Shown: positions 52,436 through 62,397 of the stretch, in pieces
Layout: every line of letters begins with the position of its first letter
How positions within the stretch are numbered: the stretch's first letter is position 1
DNA from: an uncultured Paraglaciecola sp.
Lineage (GTDB): Bacteria > Pseudomonadota > Gammaproteobacteria > Enterobacterales > Alteromonadaceae
NCBI RefSeq assembly: GCF_937123705.1
Contig: NZ_CAKZKO010000205.1
Location: 42,451-106,450 of the forward strand
Reading direction: 5' to 3'
Length of the DNA: 64,000 nt
The notes under the pieces: generated by a model
Databases searched by the model: none
What the model was told of the DNA's origin: nothing
What the model saw: the letters and a program-made list of their open reading frames with translations, nothing else
Program-made: the position numbers and the translations under genes

Positions 52436-55012
52436 TTAGTGGCTTGTTGCAAGCTTCAAATACTGATTAAAACTGGCCTGATTAGCTTGTTTTAAAGATA
52501 TACACTGTTTTGCGGAGTGTATTGCAATTTCGTAGCTTCGGGCCATACCTTCAAAGTTGTCTTTTTTATCAGCATAGAATGTTTGGGCTAATTTTACGTT
52601 ATCTGCGTTGCACGAAGTTGAAAAGTACTCAGGCATTCTGGCGATATGATAATCAGGCATTTTTTTAGTCAAAGCCACAAAGTTTTTGTCTAACCAAGCG
52701 TAAAACAAAGTTTGGTCATCTAAATCACTTTTAGCCACATACACATTGGTAATGGCATTGGCTGGACTAACGTGTTCCGACAGTGCGAAGTCTAAGGTTT
52801 TGGTTATATTGGCTGCATCGGTAAACACCATAGAGCGGCTAACAGTACCACGGGTATTGGCGTCAGTATTCTTTATATAAAAGTCTTTCAGTTTAGTAAA
52901 CCAGTCTTGTTGACTAAATCGCGCCATATTACGTAGCGCTCTAGTAGCGATGCTTCTTGGCACGCTAGTAGGGTCGGCCAAATATTGGTTGGCTAGTTCG
53001 GTGCTGATTTTTTCTACTTGAGCTGTGTTGGCATAACGGCTTAACATGCCGTAAACCGAGCCACGTAAGCGGGTTGTGTCTGTGGAGTCATGGGCTTTAT
53101 CTTCTATCCCTAGTCGTTCAAACCAAGGTGAAAGTTTTTTCGCTACAAACTGTCCAAACATGGCTTCGTTGTCTTTGTCGACTAGGTATAAAAATTGATT
53201 CAAGGTGGCCACTACGGCTCGGCCAATCATAGGGTCGCTGTCATCTGCTAAGGCATCTAACACAGCCATCACTTGGTTCAATTCAATTTCACCGGCTGAG
53301 AACAAGGCTTCGGTGTTATACAGCAAAGATTTTTTCTCACGGGCATTAAGAACAGATATATCGGCGAGAAGGGCAGACAATTGCTGGGCTGAGACTTTCC
53401 AGCGCATATATCCCATAGCGTTATCATTGGGGAAAATCCAGTCTGCTTCGGCCAATTCGCTCACTAAGGTCTTTTTACTGTTTAAAAATAAGTTAGTACG
53501 CGCCACTTTGCCGTTTTTCTTATAGCTAATGGCAAGGGGGACAACCCATGTTTGATCGGCTACTTTCGCCCCTTGTAAATGGTAACGAGACTGGCTAATT
53601 TCGCCATTTTTAGCAAATTCGACTAAAGGGTAGCTAGGTTGTTCTAGGTAAGTCTTCATCATGGCGGGCACGTCGAAATCAGCTACTGAGGAGAGCACTT
53701 TCCACAAGTCACCGGCCTCGGCATTGCTCCACGCATTGTTTTTCATGTACGTCTGCACGGCCTTTTGAAACGCCGTCTCGCCCACCATAGATTCAATCAG
53801 TTGCAGGATTGACTCGCCTTTACTGTAATTTAAGCCAAGTCCGTCCATTACGTCAGTTTGGCTTTTGACTACTTTTTTAACAGGTTTAACTGTTGGGCTG
53901 GCGTCGGCGCCAAAGGCACCTTCTTGCACTAAACGGCCTTTGAAGTTTTGCTCAGGGTATAAGTCCATCATCACTTTACTGGCCATCCAAGAGGCAAAGG
54001 CTTCGTTAAGCCATAAGTCATCCCACCATGCCATAGTCACTAAGTTGCCGTACCACATGTGGGCCAGTTCGTGGGCGATAACGTTAAGTGTGCTGCTTTG
54101 TTCGGCTAAACGCGGCTCGTCTTCAAGTTCTAACAAGCTGCTGCGGTAGGTTACCAGACCTGCATTTTCCATTGCACCATGAGTGAAGTTAGGTACAGCC
54201 ACAAAATCGAGTTTTTCGAAGGGGTAAGCTGAACCAAAATAAGTTTCAAGGTTTTTTAAGATAGCAGCGGTGTGCTTAGCGGCAAACTTAGTGCGCTGGG
54301 CTTTACCTTTAGGGGTGTAAATTTTGCCGGGTACACTTAGGTTTGGAATGTCGTATGAGTCCAGTTCACCCACAGCTAATGCGATGATGTAAGTAGGCAT
54401 AGGTTTGGTTTTATTAAACTCAACGGTTTGCCAGCCGTCTTTAACGGTACGGTTTTTAACAATAGTATTAGATAAAACCGTATGTTTTTCTGGCGATATG
54501 ATGGTCAATTGATAAGGGATTTTAAAGGCTGGCTCATCAAAAGTAGGGAAGGCTTTACGGGCGTGCATATCTTCGAATTGGGTGAACACATAGTTGCGCT
54601 CTTCAAACTTTGACAAATACATACCATCTGAAGAGGTATTGATTTTGCCGTCAAATATTATGTGCAAAGTGTAAGTGTTGGCTGCAATTTTTTGTGCGGC
54701 TTTGCCCTGTTGTATATCGTATTCATGGGATGTAACAGTAAGTGGTATACGTGTGTCCCCGTTAGCAAGATAAGCTTGTTGAATATTAAGGTCTTTTTGG
54801 TAAAAACCAATAGTGTCGGTGGCCTTAGTCACATCCAGTTTAATGGCTGTTTCACCACTAAATGTAGGGCTGTCTGGATCCACCTTTAAGGTGATTTGCT
54901 GAAAGCTAGGTTGAATAGAAGGTGATAGTCGGTAGGCGGTTTCTTTAGCAAAGCTAGTCACTGAAAAAGTTAAACTTAGCGTTAGCCATAAACACAAGTG
55001 TTTAAGGTTCAT
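52436..55012 (-). CDS. Exported M1-family metallo-aminopeptidase
   Basis: The 858-residue protein has a signal peptide (residues 1-22, ending TSFA), the substrate motif GAMENAGLVTY, and the zinc motif HELAHMW with the downstream Glu in NEAFAS. These are the hallmarks of M1 (gluzincin) aminopeptidases. An ERAP1-like helical C-terminal domain fills the last 300 residues. It should trim amino acids from peptides in the periplasm. It is a single gene with its own terminator. Confidence 0.93.
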   Translation of the reverse strand: MNLKHLCLWLTLSLTFSVTSFAKETAYRLSPSIQPSFQQITLKVDPDSPTFSGETAIKLDVTKATDTIGFYQKDLNIQQAYLANGDTRIPLTVTSHEYDIQQGKAAQKIAANTYTLHIIFDGKINTSSDGMYLSKFEERNYVFTQFEDMHARKAFPTFDEPAFKIPYQLTIISPEKHTVLSNTIVKNRTVKDGWQTVEFNKTKPMPTYIIALAVGELDSYDIPNLSVPGKIYTPKGKAQRTKFAAKHTAAILKNLETYFGSAYPFEKLDFVAVPNFTHGAMENAGLVTYRSSLLELEDEPRLAEQSSTLNVIAHELAHMWYGNLVTMAWWDDLWLNEAFASWMASKVMMDLYPEQNFKGRLVQEGAFGADASPTVKPVKKVVKSQTDVMDGLGLNYSKGESILQLIESMVGETAFQKAVQTYMKNNAWSNAEAGDLWKVLSSVADFDVPAMMKTYLEQPSYPLVEFAKNGEISQSRYHLQGAKVADQTWVVPLAISYKKNGKVARTNLFLNSKKTLVSELAEADWIFPNDNAMGYMRWKVSAQQLSALLADISVLNAREKKSLLYNTEALFSAGEIELNQVMAVLDALADDSDPMIGRAVVATLNQFLYLVDKDNEAMFGQFVAKKLSPWFERLGIEDKAHDSTDTTRLRGSVYGMLSRYANTAQVEKISTELANQYLADPTSVPRSIATRALRNMARFSQQDWFTKLKDFYIKNTDANTRGTVSRSMVFTDAANITKTLDFALSEHVSPANAITNVYVAKSDLDDQTLFYAWLDKNFVALTKKMPDYHIARMPEYFSTSCNADNVKLAQTFYADKKDNFEGMARSYEIAIHSAKQCISLKQANQASFNQYLKLATSH

Positions 55013-55159
55013 ATTGTTTCCCTGGAATTGTTTTTATAGTGAATAAATTCTAGGAGGCGCACCTTAATTAAATCCTTAAAAAATGCAATATTTAAAAGGT
55101 TAATAAATGTGTATTGGCGGCAAGGAGCGTGGCAAGCATAGTATACAAATAGGGATATA

Positions 55160-55186
55160 TACCTAAGCGCAGAGCGCGCTTAGGTA
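55160..55186. terminator. Hairpin after the acyl-CoA ligase gene
   Basis: ACCTAAGCGC (55161-55170) and GCGCTTAGGT (55176-55185) form a 10-base stem with loop AGAGC, 15 bases past the ligase stop. There is no clear U-run. Confidence 0.6.
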
Positions 55187-55200
55187 TGTTTGATAGGTCA

Positions 55201-56847
55201 CTATTTTACTGGAAACTCGTAATCTTCTAAGGACTTACGTATCGCCAGCTTGTTTAGTTTACCGGTTGCGGTATGAGGGAGTTCATCTACAAACACAACA
55301 TCATCTGGTACTGCCATTTTGTGAAGTTTTTCTTTCATAAAGTCTAATATCTGCTCGGTAGTGACATTGCTGCCCGCCACGCGAACTGCAACTAATAATG
55401 GGCGTTCTGTCCATCTTGGATGGTAACGTCCAATGGCTGCTGATTCAGCGATATCTGGATGACTCATGGCGGCATTTTCAATTTCTATGGAGCTGACCCA
55501 CTCACCACCGGTTTTAATCACATCTTTAGTGCGATCGGTAATTTGTAAATAACCTTGAGGGGTAATAATGGCCACATCACCGGTATCGAACCAACCTTTT
55601 TCATCAACTGGGCATCCTTCTGAACCAGGCTCTTGTGATAAACCATAATAACCACTGGCTACCCAAGGCCCACGTACTTTAAGGGCACCGAAAGCGACGC
55701 CATCCCAAGGGAGTTCTTCGTTGTTATCATCCACGATGCGCATTTCAATACCAAATACGCCGCGACCTTGTAGGCACTGCAAGTCTATTAATTCTTCTTC
55801 AGACAAATCTTCCATGCCAGGCTTTCTGCAAAAGGTGGTACCAAGTGGGCTGGTTTCGGTCATGCCCCAGCCTTGGATCACTTCCACGCCATGCTTTTGT
55901 TTAAAACGCTCGATGATAGTACGAGGACATGCGGCACCCCCTACGCTGGCGCGTGTAAATGATGGCACGGATTTTCCCGATTTATCTAGGTAGTCTAATA
56001 ATGCTAACCAGATAGTTGGGACACCCGCGCTAGAGGTCACCTGTTCTGTTTCTATAAGGTTTTGTAAGGTCTCACCATCACCCATTTTAGGCCCAGGCAT
56101 CACCATTTTTGAGCCCACCATCATAGATGCGTAAGGAGCACCCCAGGCGTTCACATGGAACATGGGTACTATTGGTAAGGTTGTTTCTTTGTAAGATGCG
56201 CACGACACATCTGGCAGGCTACCACCTAAGGCATGCAACACAGTTGAGCGGTGACTATAGACCACACCTTTGGGATTCCCCGTAGTACCTGATGTGTAGC
56301 ACATACCACTGGCGGTGTTTTCGTCAAATTCAGGCCACTCGAATGAGGTTGACTGCTTGCCAATAAGGGTTTCGTAACACATCACGTTAGGTAATGTTGT
56401 TTCAGGCATATGGGCTTCATCGGTTAAAATGATGTAACCTTCAACTTTTGGAAGATGCTCTTTTAACGCTTCCATTAAAGGCACGACTAACAAATCCACA
56501 AAAATGAATTTGTCTTCTGCGTGATTAATAATGTAATTCACTTGTTCAGGATACAATTTAGGATTGATGGTATGGCATACCATGCCACTGCCAGACACCC
56601 CATAATAAAGTTCTAAATGGCGATAGTCATTCCAAGCCAATGTCCCGATACGATCGCCAAATTTAGCCCCTAACTCTGCCAGTGCATTCGCTAACTGGCG
56701 GCTACGATTAGCAAAGTCCTTGAAGGTGTGTCTATGTCTTGGGTTATCAGCAGTAACCGAAACAATCTCAGTATCGGGATGGTTTCTATCTGCATGACGT
56801 AAAATTGAAGAAATCATCAATTGTGAATTCATCATCAAAGCTTGCAT
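55201..56847 (-). CDS. Medium/long-chain fatty-acid-CoA ligase
   Basis: The 548-residue ANL enzyme has the P-loop CYTSGTTGNPKGV near residue 190, the GWGMTETSPLG motif, GWFDTGDVAII and the GGEWVSS motif typical of fatty-acyl-CoA synthetases. It lacks a signal peptide. GAGG stands eight bases before the ATG at 56847. It is the third gene of the leftward unit with an SDR and a haloalkane-dehalogenase-like hydrolase, although a repeat element separates it from the SDR gene. Confidence 0.88.
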   Translation of the reverse strand: MQALMMNSQLMISSILRHADRNHPDTEIVSVTADNPRHRHTFKDFANRSRQLANALAELGAKFGDRIGTLAWNDYRHLELYYGVSGSGMVCHTINPKLYPEQVNYIINHAEDKFIFVDLLVVPLMEALKEHLPKVEGYIILTDEAHMPETTLPNVMCYETLIGKQSTSFEWPEFDENTASGMCYTSGTTGNPKGVVYSHRSTVLHALGGSLPDVSCASYKETTLPIVPMFHVNAWGAPYASMMVGSKMVMPGPKMGDGETLQNLIETEQVTSSAGVPTIWLALLDYLDKSGKSVPSFTRASVGGAACPRTIIERFKQKHGVEVIQGWGMTETSPLGTTFCRKPGMEDLSEEELIDLQCLQGRGVFGIEMRIVDDNNEELPWDGVAFGALKVRGPWVASGYYGLSQEPGSEGCPVDEKGWFDTGDVAIITPQGYLQITDRTKDVIKTGGEWVSSIEIENAAMSHPDIAESAAIGRYHPRWTERPLLVAVRVAGSNVTTEQILDFMKEKLHKMAVPDDVVFVDELPHTATGKLNKLAIRKSLEDYEFPVK

Positions 56848-56905
56848 ATTTTTTCCTCTAAATTAACTGTTTGTTTTTTATTTATTATTAATATTTTAAA
56901 AGCGT

Positions 56906-56993
56906 TTAACCACAGAGTTCACAGAGCGCTTCGCTGCCAGAGGTAAATATTGTTAAGACAAAATCATCTTTTCTCTGTGCCCTCTGCGGTTAA
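56906..56993. repeat. TTAACCACAGAG inverted repeat, copy 2
   Basis: An 88-base element begins TTAACCACAGAG and ends CTGCGGTTAA, with TTTTCTCTGTG in the right arm as in copy 1 at 30561. It lies between the SDR and the ligase genes. The two copies share arms but not the middle. Confidence 0.8.
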
Positions 56994-57011
56994 TTATTCT
57001 TTAATTGCTTT

Positions 57012-57773
57012 TTACCAAGCCGTTACGCCGCCATCTATGGCTATGGTTTGTCCTGTCATATATGAGTTACCTGGCGACAAAATCAGTAGCATGGTATTCA
57101 CTACTTCTTGTGGGTCAGATAAGCGTTTGATAGGTGTGCCTCGGGCTAGTTGTGCTTGGCCATCTTCTGACGCAAAGTCACCTAAAATAGCGGTTGGGCT
57201 ATAAAATGGGCAAATGGCATTGCAGCGCACGCCTTTTCGGGCATATTCAACGGCGGCGGTTTTGGTTAAGCCTACTACGGCATGTTTGGCGGCGGCGTAG
57301 GCGCCACCTTTTGGTGCGCCACCTAGTCCAGCTAAGGAGCTAATATTCAGTACGTGGCCTTCGCCTTGTTTTAACATGGCTTCAATTTGATACTTCATGC
57401 CAAATAAAACACCGTTAACATTGACGTTAAACTGACTATGCAAGGTGTCTTCGGTAAGTTGATGTAAAGGTGTCATGTTATGGGCAATGCCGGCATTGTT
57501 AACACCAATGTCTACTCGACCAAATTTCGCTAAAGCGGCATCGACCATATTTTTGCAATCTTGCTCTTTGGACACATCACATAACATCGAAATGGCGTTG
57601 TTTTGATCCGGTAACGAGGCCAGCGTTGCATCTAAGTTAGCTTGATTGATATCGCTTATCACCAATTTACAGCCACGTTTTGCCAGCCCTTGGGCTAACA
57701 AACGGCCAAATCCGCCGCCCGCGCCGGTGATTAATGCCACTTTACCGGTAAAATCTAATAACTCATCCATCAA
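57012..57773 (-). CDS. Short-chain dehydrogenase/reductase
   Basis: The 253-residue classical SDR has GAGGGFG (cofactor loop, residues 17-23), NNAGIAHN, the catalytic Ser in NISSLAG and YAAAK. It oxidises or reduces a hydroxyl/keto group with NAD(P). It lies 30 bases after the hydrolase gene, so it is probably cotranscribed. It may handle the alcohol produced by the dehalogenase-like enzyme or a beta-hydroxyacyl-CoA (inference). Confidence 0.88.
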   Translation of the reverse strand: MMDELLDFTGKVALITGAGGGFGRLLAQGLAKRGCKLVISDINQANLDATLASLPDQNNAISMLCDVSKEQDCKNMVDAALAKFGRVDIGVNNAGIAHNMTPLHQLTEDTLHSQFNVNVNGVLFGMKYQIEAMLKQGEGHVLNISSLAGLGGAPKGGAYAAAKHAVVGLTKTAAVEYARKGVRCNAICPFYSPTAILGDFASEDGQAQLARGTPIKRLSDPQEVVNTMLLILSPGNSYMTGQTIAIDGGVTAW

Positions 57774-57803
57774 AATCGTTCCTGTTATTTTTCTAATTAA
57801 AAC

Positions 57804-58715
57804 TTAAATTGGGTTAGTGCTCATAAAGGTGAGTAAAACTTCAGCCAGTTTTTCGCCTTGTTCTTCCTGCAAAAAATGCCCACCTTGTGCAATGGTGGTA
57901 TGGGCTTGCCCCGCACATCCTGGAATAAGCTTTTGCATGATTTTGTCACCGCCTGCGGTCACGGGATCTGAATCACTGAAAGCAGTGATGAAAGGCTTAG
58001 TAAATTGTTGCAGTGCTTGCCACGCATGCCTATTGGCTTCGCTCGCTGGGTTGTCTGGTGTAGTAGGGACGAGCAAAGGAAACTGCCTTGCGCCGGCTTT
58101 ATAGCTTTCATCGGGAAAAGGCGCATCGTAAGCGGCTAATACCTCAGCACTTAAAGTGGTTACTGTGCTACCTTTAATAATGCCCGCTACCGGAAATACG
58201 TCGACTTCTTGTGAAAACTTCTGCCAATTCATAAAGGCTTCGCTAGCGCCATGATCGCCTGTGGGTAGCATAGTGTTGGCGGCTAAAACCCGTGCAAACA
58301 AATCTGCATGTTCGGCGACTAAGCGTAACCCCAATAATCCGCCCCAATCTTGGCACACTAAGGTGATATCTTTTAATTCCAGCTGAATCATCACTTGGCG
58401 CAGCCAATCAAGGTGCCTTTGGTAAGTATAATCACTGCGCTTTGTGGGTTTGTCGGATTTACCAAAACCTATTAAATCGGGTGCAATAACGCGATAACCT
58501 GCTGCCACCACAGGATCAATCATCTTACGATATAAATAACTCCAACTCGGCTCACCGTGCAGCATTAATACAACATCGCCGTTTTTTGGGCCTGCATCAA
58601 TATAGTGAAGTTTTAACGCGCCACCTTCAGTGTCATCAACCTCTAAAAAATGTGGTGGGTAAGGATAGTCCGCAAGTTGTTCGAAACAATGTTCAGGTGT
58701 AGTCAAAAACTTCAT
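57804..58715 (-). CDS. Haloalkane dehalogenase-like alpha/beta hydrolase (HLD-I type)
   Basis: The 303-residue protein has HGEPSW (53-58), with E55 in the oxyanion place, and nucleophile D123 followed by W124 in CQDWGG. These correspond to E56, D124 and W125 of DhlA with an offset of one. A histidine in GGHFLQEE is the base near the end. The Asp nucleophile and halide-binding Trp argue for dehalogenase rather than esterase chemistry. It heads the leftward operon. The natural substrate in a marine bacterium is not known. Confidence 0.85.
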   Translation of the reverse strand: MKFLTTPEHCFEQLADYPYPPHFLEVDDTEGGALKLHYIDAGPKNGDVVLMLHGEPSWSYLYRKMIDPVVAAGYRVIAPDLIGFGKSDKPTKRSDYTYQRHLDWLRQVMIQLELKDITLVCQDWGGLLGLRLVAEHADLFARVLAANTMLPTGDHGASEAFMNWQKFSQEVDVFPVAGIIKGSTVTTLSAEVLAAYDAPFPDESYKAGARQFPLLVPTTPDNPASEANRHAWQALQQFTKPFITAFSDSDPVTAGGDKIMQKLIPGCAGQAHTTIAQGGHFLQEEQGEKLAEVLLTFMSTNPI

Positions 58716-58954
58716 TTGCGCTCTCTCGATGTCATGGCAATGTAAAATAATTGTGATCTAGAACACCAAAAGAGCTACGAAAAGTCAACTTGCCCAGACT
58801 AATGCAAGACCATCTATTTAGTGAATAGATACTAAAAAATAAAGGCCTATACTAATAACAACAGCTTATTCTGCAGTATAAAATCAATAAATTAGAATGA
58901 TTGGGGCCGGTGGCCTAGAATCTGCTGCTACTATTAAGCTGGTAAGAGGTCTAC

Positions 58955-61084
58955 ATGAGCCAAGTTGAATCACAAGCAGTAAGCTATGAACTAATTAAAA
59001 CCCCTACCGCACATAATGTTGCGGCGCTTTGGATGCAAAACCCACCTGTTAATGCATTGTCAAAATCTGTTCGAGTCGGACTTATCGAACACTTAAATAC
59101 CGCTATTGCTGATGATTCTGTTGAGTTGATTGTTATTTCATCTAAACAGAGTTTGTTCTCTGGCGGCGCGGATATCAGCGAATTTTCTGGTGGTGACTTA
59201 GAGCCTAATTTACCCGCAGTATTGGATGTGATTGAAAACTCTCCTAAGCCAGTGGTGGCGGTGTTAAACGGCCCTGCATTTGGTGGCGGATTAGAAGTGG
59301 CGCTGTCTTGTCATTATCGCGTGACCTTTGCCTCTAATAAAGTGGGCTTGCCTGAAGTAAACCTAGGTATTTTACCTGGCGCTGGTGGTACTCAACGCCT
59401 ACCGCGTTTAGCCGGTGTGCAAAAAGCTTTGGATATGATTGTATCCGGTCGTCCAGTTGCGGCTAAAAAGCTAGCGGGTGTATTTGATGTTGTGGTAGAT
59501 AGCCCTGAAACATTATTAAGCAGTGCCATGGCTTTTTGCGATAAAGTGATTGCCGATGGCAGCAAAGTGCGCAAAACCTGTGATGTGAACATTGATGCCA
59601 GCACCGCACCTAAAGAATTGTTTGCCCAGTATCGCCAGGGTTTAGCGGTTAAAGCTCGCGGCTTTTTTGCTCCTGAGCGTTGTATTCAAGCCGTTGAAGC
59701 GTCAGTTGAGCTACCTTTCGCCCAAGGTTTAGTGCGGGAAGGTGAGTTATTTATGGAGTGTATGCGTTCCAAAGAAGCCCGCGCCCAGCAGCATTTTTTC
59801 TTTGCTGAACGCGCCGCATCCCACGTAAAAGATTTTACTAAAGACACCCCAGTACGTGATATCAAACAAGTGGGTATAATCGGTGCAGGCACTATGGGTG
59901 GCGGTATCGCCATGAATTTTGCCAATGCGGGTATTCCGGTAATTATGCTAGAGCTGAAACAAGAAGCTTTAGACAAAGGTTTGGCGCTTATTCGTAAAAA
60001 TTACGAAAACTCAGCTAAAAAAGGCAAGTTAACTGCCGAGCAAGTGGAAGACAGAATGGCCTTATTAACAGGCTCCACTGAATACGCTTCGTTAAGCAAT
60101 GTGGACTTGGTGATTGAAGCGGTATTTGAAAAAATGTCGGTGAAACAAGAAGTATTTAAATCACTGGATGCCGTGTGTAAGCCAGGTGCTATTTTAGCTT
60201 CTAATACTTCAACGCTAGACATTGACGAGATTGGTGAAGCCACTAATCGCCCAGAAGACGTGATTGGTTTGCATTTCTTTAGTCCTGCCAACGTGATGAA
60301 ACTACTTGAAGTGGTGAAAACTAGCAAAACTTCGCCTGATGTGATTAAAACCACCATGAAAATGGCCAAGAAAATCAACAAGGTTGCCGTTTTGGTAGGG
60401 GTTTGTTTTGGTTTTGTGGGTAACCGCATGATTGAATCTTATGGCCGTGAAGCAAACCGCATGATGCTTGAAGGTGGTACGCCAGAGAATATCGATAAAG
60501 TTATCTACGACTTTGGTATGCCTATGGGGCCTTTCACTATGGGTGATATGGCAGGGCAAGATATTGGTGCTTTTGTGCGTGAATCACGCCGCGAATTTAT
60601 TAAACACGACCCTAGTTATTGTATTTTGGCCGACAAACTAGTTGAACAAGGTCGAGTAGGCTTAAAAGTAGGCAAAGGTGCGTATTTATACGAAGCAGGT
60701 AGCCGTAAACCTATTCCAGATCCCAGCGTACTTGAGTTAGCTAAAAGTGAAGCCGCGCGTTTAGGTGTAACCCAAAGGGACATCAGCGATCAAGAAATAG
60801 TCGAACGTATTATTTTTCCTTTGATCAATGAAGGGGCTTTGATTTTAGAAGAAGGCATCGCCGCTAAATCTAGCGATATTGACGTGATTTATGTCTACGG
60901 TTATGGATTCCCTGTATACCGTGGTGGCCCTATGCAATACGCCGATGAAATTGGTTTAAAAACCGTTTATGACGCTATGTGTAAATATCGTGATGAGTTG
61001 GGTGAACATGGTAAAAACTGGTTCGAACCAGCGCCACTATTGAAAAAATTAGCTGAACAAGGTAAACGATTCGCTGACTTATAG
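58955..61084 (+). CDS. FadB/FadJ-like multifunctional enoyl-CoA hydratase / 3-hydroxyacyl-CoA dehydrogenase
   Basis: The 709-residue fusion has an N-terminal crotonase domain (SGGADISEF near residue 72, NGPAFGGGLEVAL, PEVNLGILPGAGGTQRLPR) and a C-terminal 3-hydroxyacyl-CoA dehydrogenase domain (IGAGTMGGGIA at about 309-319, GLHFFSPANVMKLLEVV). It catalyses two steps of beta-oxidation. It is the first gene of a rightward operon with thiolase and an acyl-CoA dehydrogenase. The 239 bases before it show no FadR- or PsrA-like operator that I can support. Confidence 0.9.
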   Translation: MSQVESQAVSYELIKTPTAHNVAALWMQNPPVNALSKSVRVGLIEHLNTAIADDSVELIVISSKQSLFSGGADISEFSGGDLEPNLPAVLDVIENSPKPVVAVLNGPAFGGGLEVALSCHYRVTFASNKVGLPEVNLGILPGAGGTQRLPRLAGVQKALDMIVSGRPVAAKKLAGVFDVVVDSPETLLSSAMAFCDKVIADGSKVRKTCDVNIDASTAPKELFAQYRQGLAVKARGFFAPERCIQAVEASVELPFAQGLVREGELFMECMRSKEARAQQHFFFAERAASHVKDFTKDTPVRDIKQVGIIGAGTMGGGIAMNFANAGIPVIMLELKQEALDKGLALIRKNYENSAKKGKLTAEQVEDRMALLTGSTEYASLSNVDLVIEAVFEKMSVKQEVFKSLDAVCKPGAILASNTSTLDIDEIGEATNRPEDVIGLHFFSPANVMKLLEVVKTSKTSPDVIKTTMKMAKKINKVAVLVGVCFGFVGNRMIESYGREANRMMLEGGTPENIDKVIYDFGMPMGPFTMGDMAGQDIGAFVRESRREFIKHDPSYCILADKLVEQGRVGLKVGKGAYLYEAGSRKPIPDPSVLELAKSEAARLGVTQRDISDQEIVERIIFPLINEGALILEEGIAAKSSDIDVIYVYGYGFPVYRGGPMQYADEIGLKTVYDAMCKYRDELGEHGKNWFEPAPLLKKLAEQGKRFADL

Positions 61085-61140
61085 TTAGCCAGTTTGCCTA
61101 TTACACTTACAAATTATAGAAAATTTTAGAGAGAATTATT

Positions 61141-62322
61141 ATGAATGAAGCAGTTATTGTATCAACCGCAAGAACCCCCATTGGCCGTGCCTACAAAGGT
61201 GCATTTAATAACTTAGAAGCGCCAAGTTTAGGTGGTCATGCTATCCGCGCCGCAGTAGAAAAGTCTGGTATCGATCCCGCAAGTGTTGACGACGTGATTA
61301 TGGGCAGCGCGCTTACTCAAGGTAGTGGCGGCATGAATATCGGTCGTTTAGCTGGTCTTGCCGGTGGTTTACCGACTTCAGTTTCGGGCATGACCTTAGA
61401 CCGTCAGTGTAGCTCAGGTATGTACGCTATCGCCACGGCCGCTAAACATGTTATCACCGACAACGTACCAGTGATGGTAGCGGGTGGTCTAGATTCAATC
61501 AGTTTAGTGCAAAACAAAGCTATGAATACTCACCGTATGGTGGATCCTGCTTTGGCAAAAATGCACAAAAATATCTACATGCCTATGTTACAAACGGCTG
61601 AAGTAGTGGCAGCGCGTTACGGTATTAGCCGTGATGTACAAGATGAATATGGATATCGCAGTCAAATGCGTACCGCTGCTGCTCAAGCTGCGGGTAAGTT
61701 TGATGATGAAATTGTGCCGGTAACAGCAACGAAAGTGATTGTTGATCGCGAAACCAAAGAAGAGTCTTTCCAAGAAGTGACGTTAACCAAAGATGAAGGT
61801 AACCGCGCAGAAACTACTCTAGAAGGTTTACAAGGTTTAAAACCCGTTATCGAAGGCGGTGTTATCACTGCCGGTAACGCCAGTCAGTTATCGGATGGTG
61901 CATCTGCCAGCGTAATCATGAACAGCAAACTCGCCGAGCAACAAAACCTAACACCTCTTGGCGCATACCGTGGTATTGCTGTTGCAGGTTGTGAACCAGA
62001 CGAAATGGGCATTGGCCCGGTTTTCGCCATTCCAAAATTGCTTAAGCAACATGGTTTAACCATGAACGATATCGGTTTGTGGGAGCTTAACGAAGCATTT
62101 GCCGTGCAAGTATTATATTGCCGCGACAAACTAGGCATTAACGATGACATTCTAAACGTAAACGGCGGAGCTATCTCTGTTGGTCACCCTTACGGCATGA
62201 GTGGCGCACGTATGGTAGGTCATGCACTTATCGAAGGTAAGCGTCGTGGTGCTAAATATGTAGTCTGTACTATGTGTATTGGTGGCGGTATGGGTGCAGC
62301 TGGATTGTTTGAAGTTTATTAA
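61141..62322 (+). CDS. Acetyl-CoA C-acyltransferase (thiolase)
   Basis: The 393-residue thiolase has C90 in DRQCSSG as nucleophile, the histidine motif GGAISVGHPYGMSGAR and the second cysteine in CTMCIGGGMGAAG. It cleaves 3-ketoacyl-CoA to acetyl-CoA and the shortened acyl-CoA. It follows the FadB-like gene by 56 bases, and together they would make a complete cycle with the dehydrogenase downstream. Confidence 0.92.
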   Translation: MNEAVIVSTARTPIGRAYKGAFNNLEAPSLGGHAIRAAVEKSGIDPASVDDVIMGSALTQGSGGMNIGRLAGLAGGLPTSVSGMTLDRQCSSGMYAIATAAKHVITDNVPVMVAGGLDSISLVQNKAMNTHRMVDPALAKMHKNIYMPMLQTAEVVAARYGISRDVQDEYGYRSQMRTAAAQAAGKFDDEIVPVTATKVIVDRETKEESFQEVTLTKDEGNRAETTLEGLQGLKPVIEGGVITAGNASQLSDGASASVIMNSKLAEQQNLTPLGAYRGIAVAGCEPDEMGIGPVFAIPKLLKQHGLTMNDIGLWELNEAFAVQVLYCRDKLGINDDILNVNGGAISVGHPYGMSGARMVGHALIEGKRRGAKYVVCTMCIGGGMGAAGLFEVY

Positions 62323-62397
62323 TAGCCGTTGTGAGCTAAGAGTTTCGAGCATCTAGCTTCGAGCAAAAAAGATTTTTAAGAAAGAGAGTTAAAGAGT

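Noticed and set aside
58716..58954. FadR or PsrA operator in the divergent region before the beta-oxidation operon
   Set aside because: I could not find a palindrome close to either consensus.
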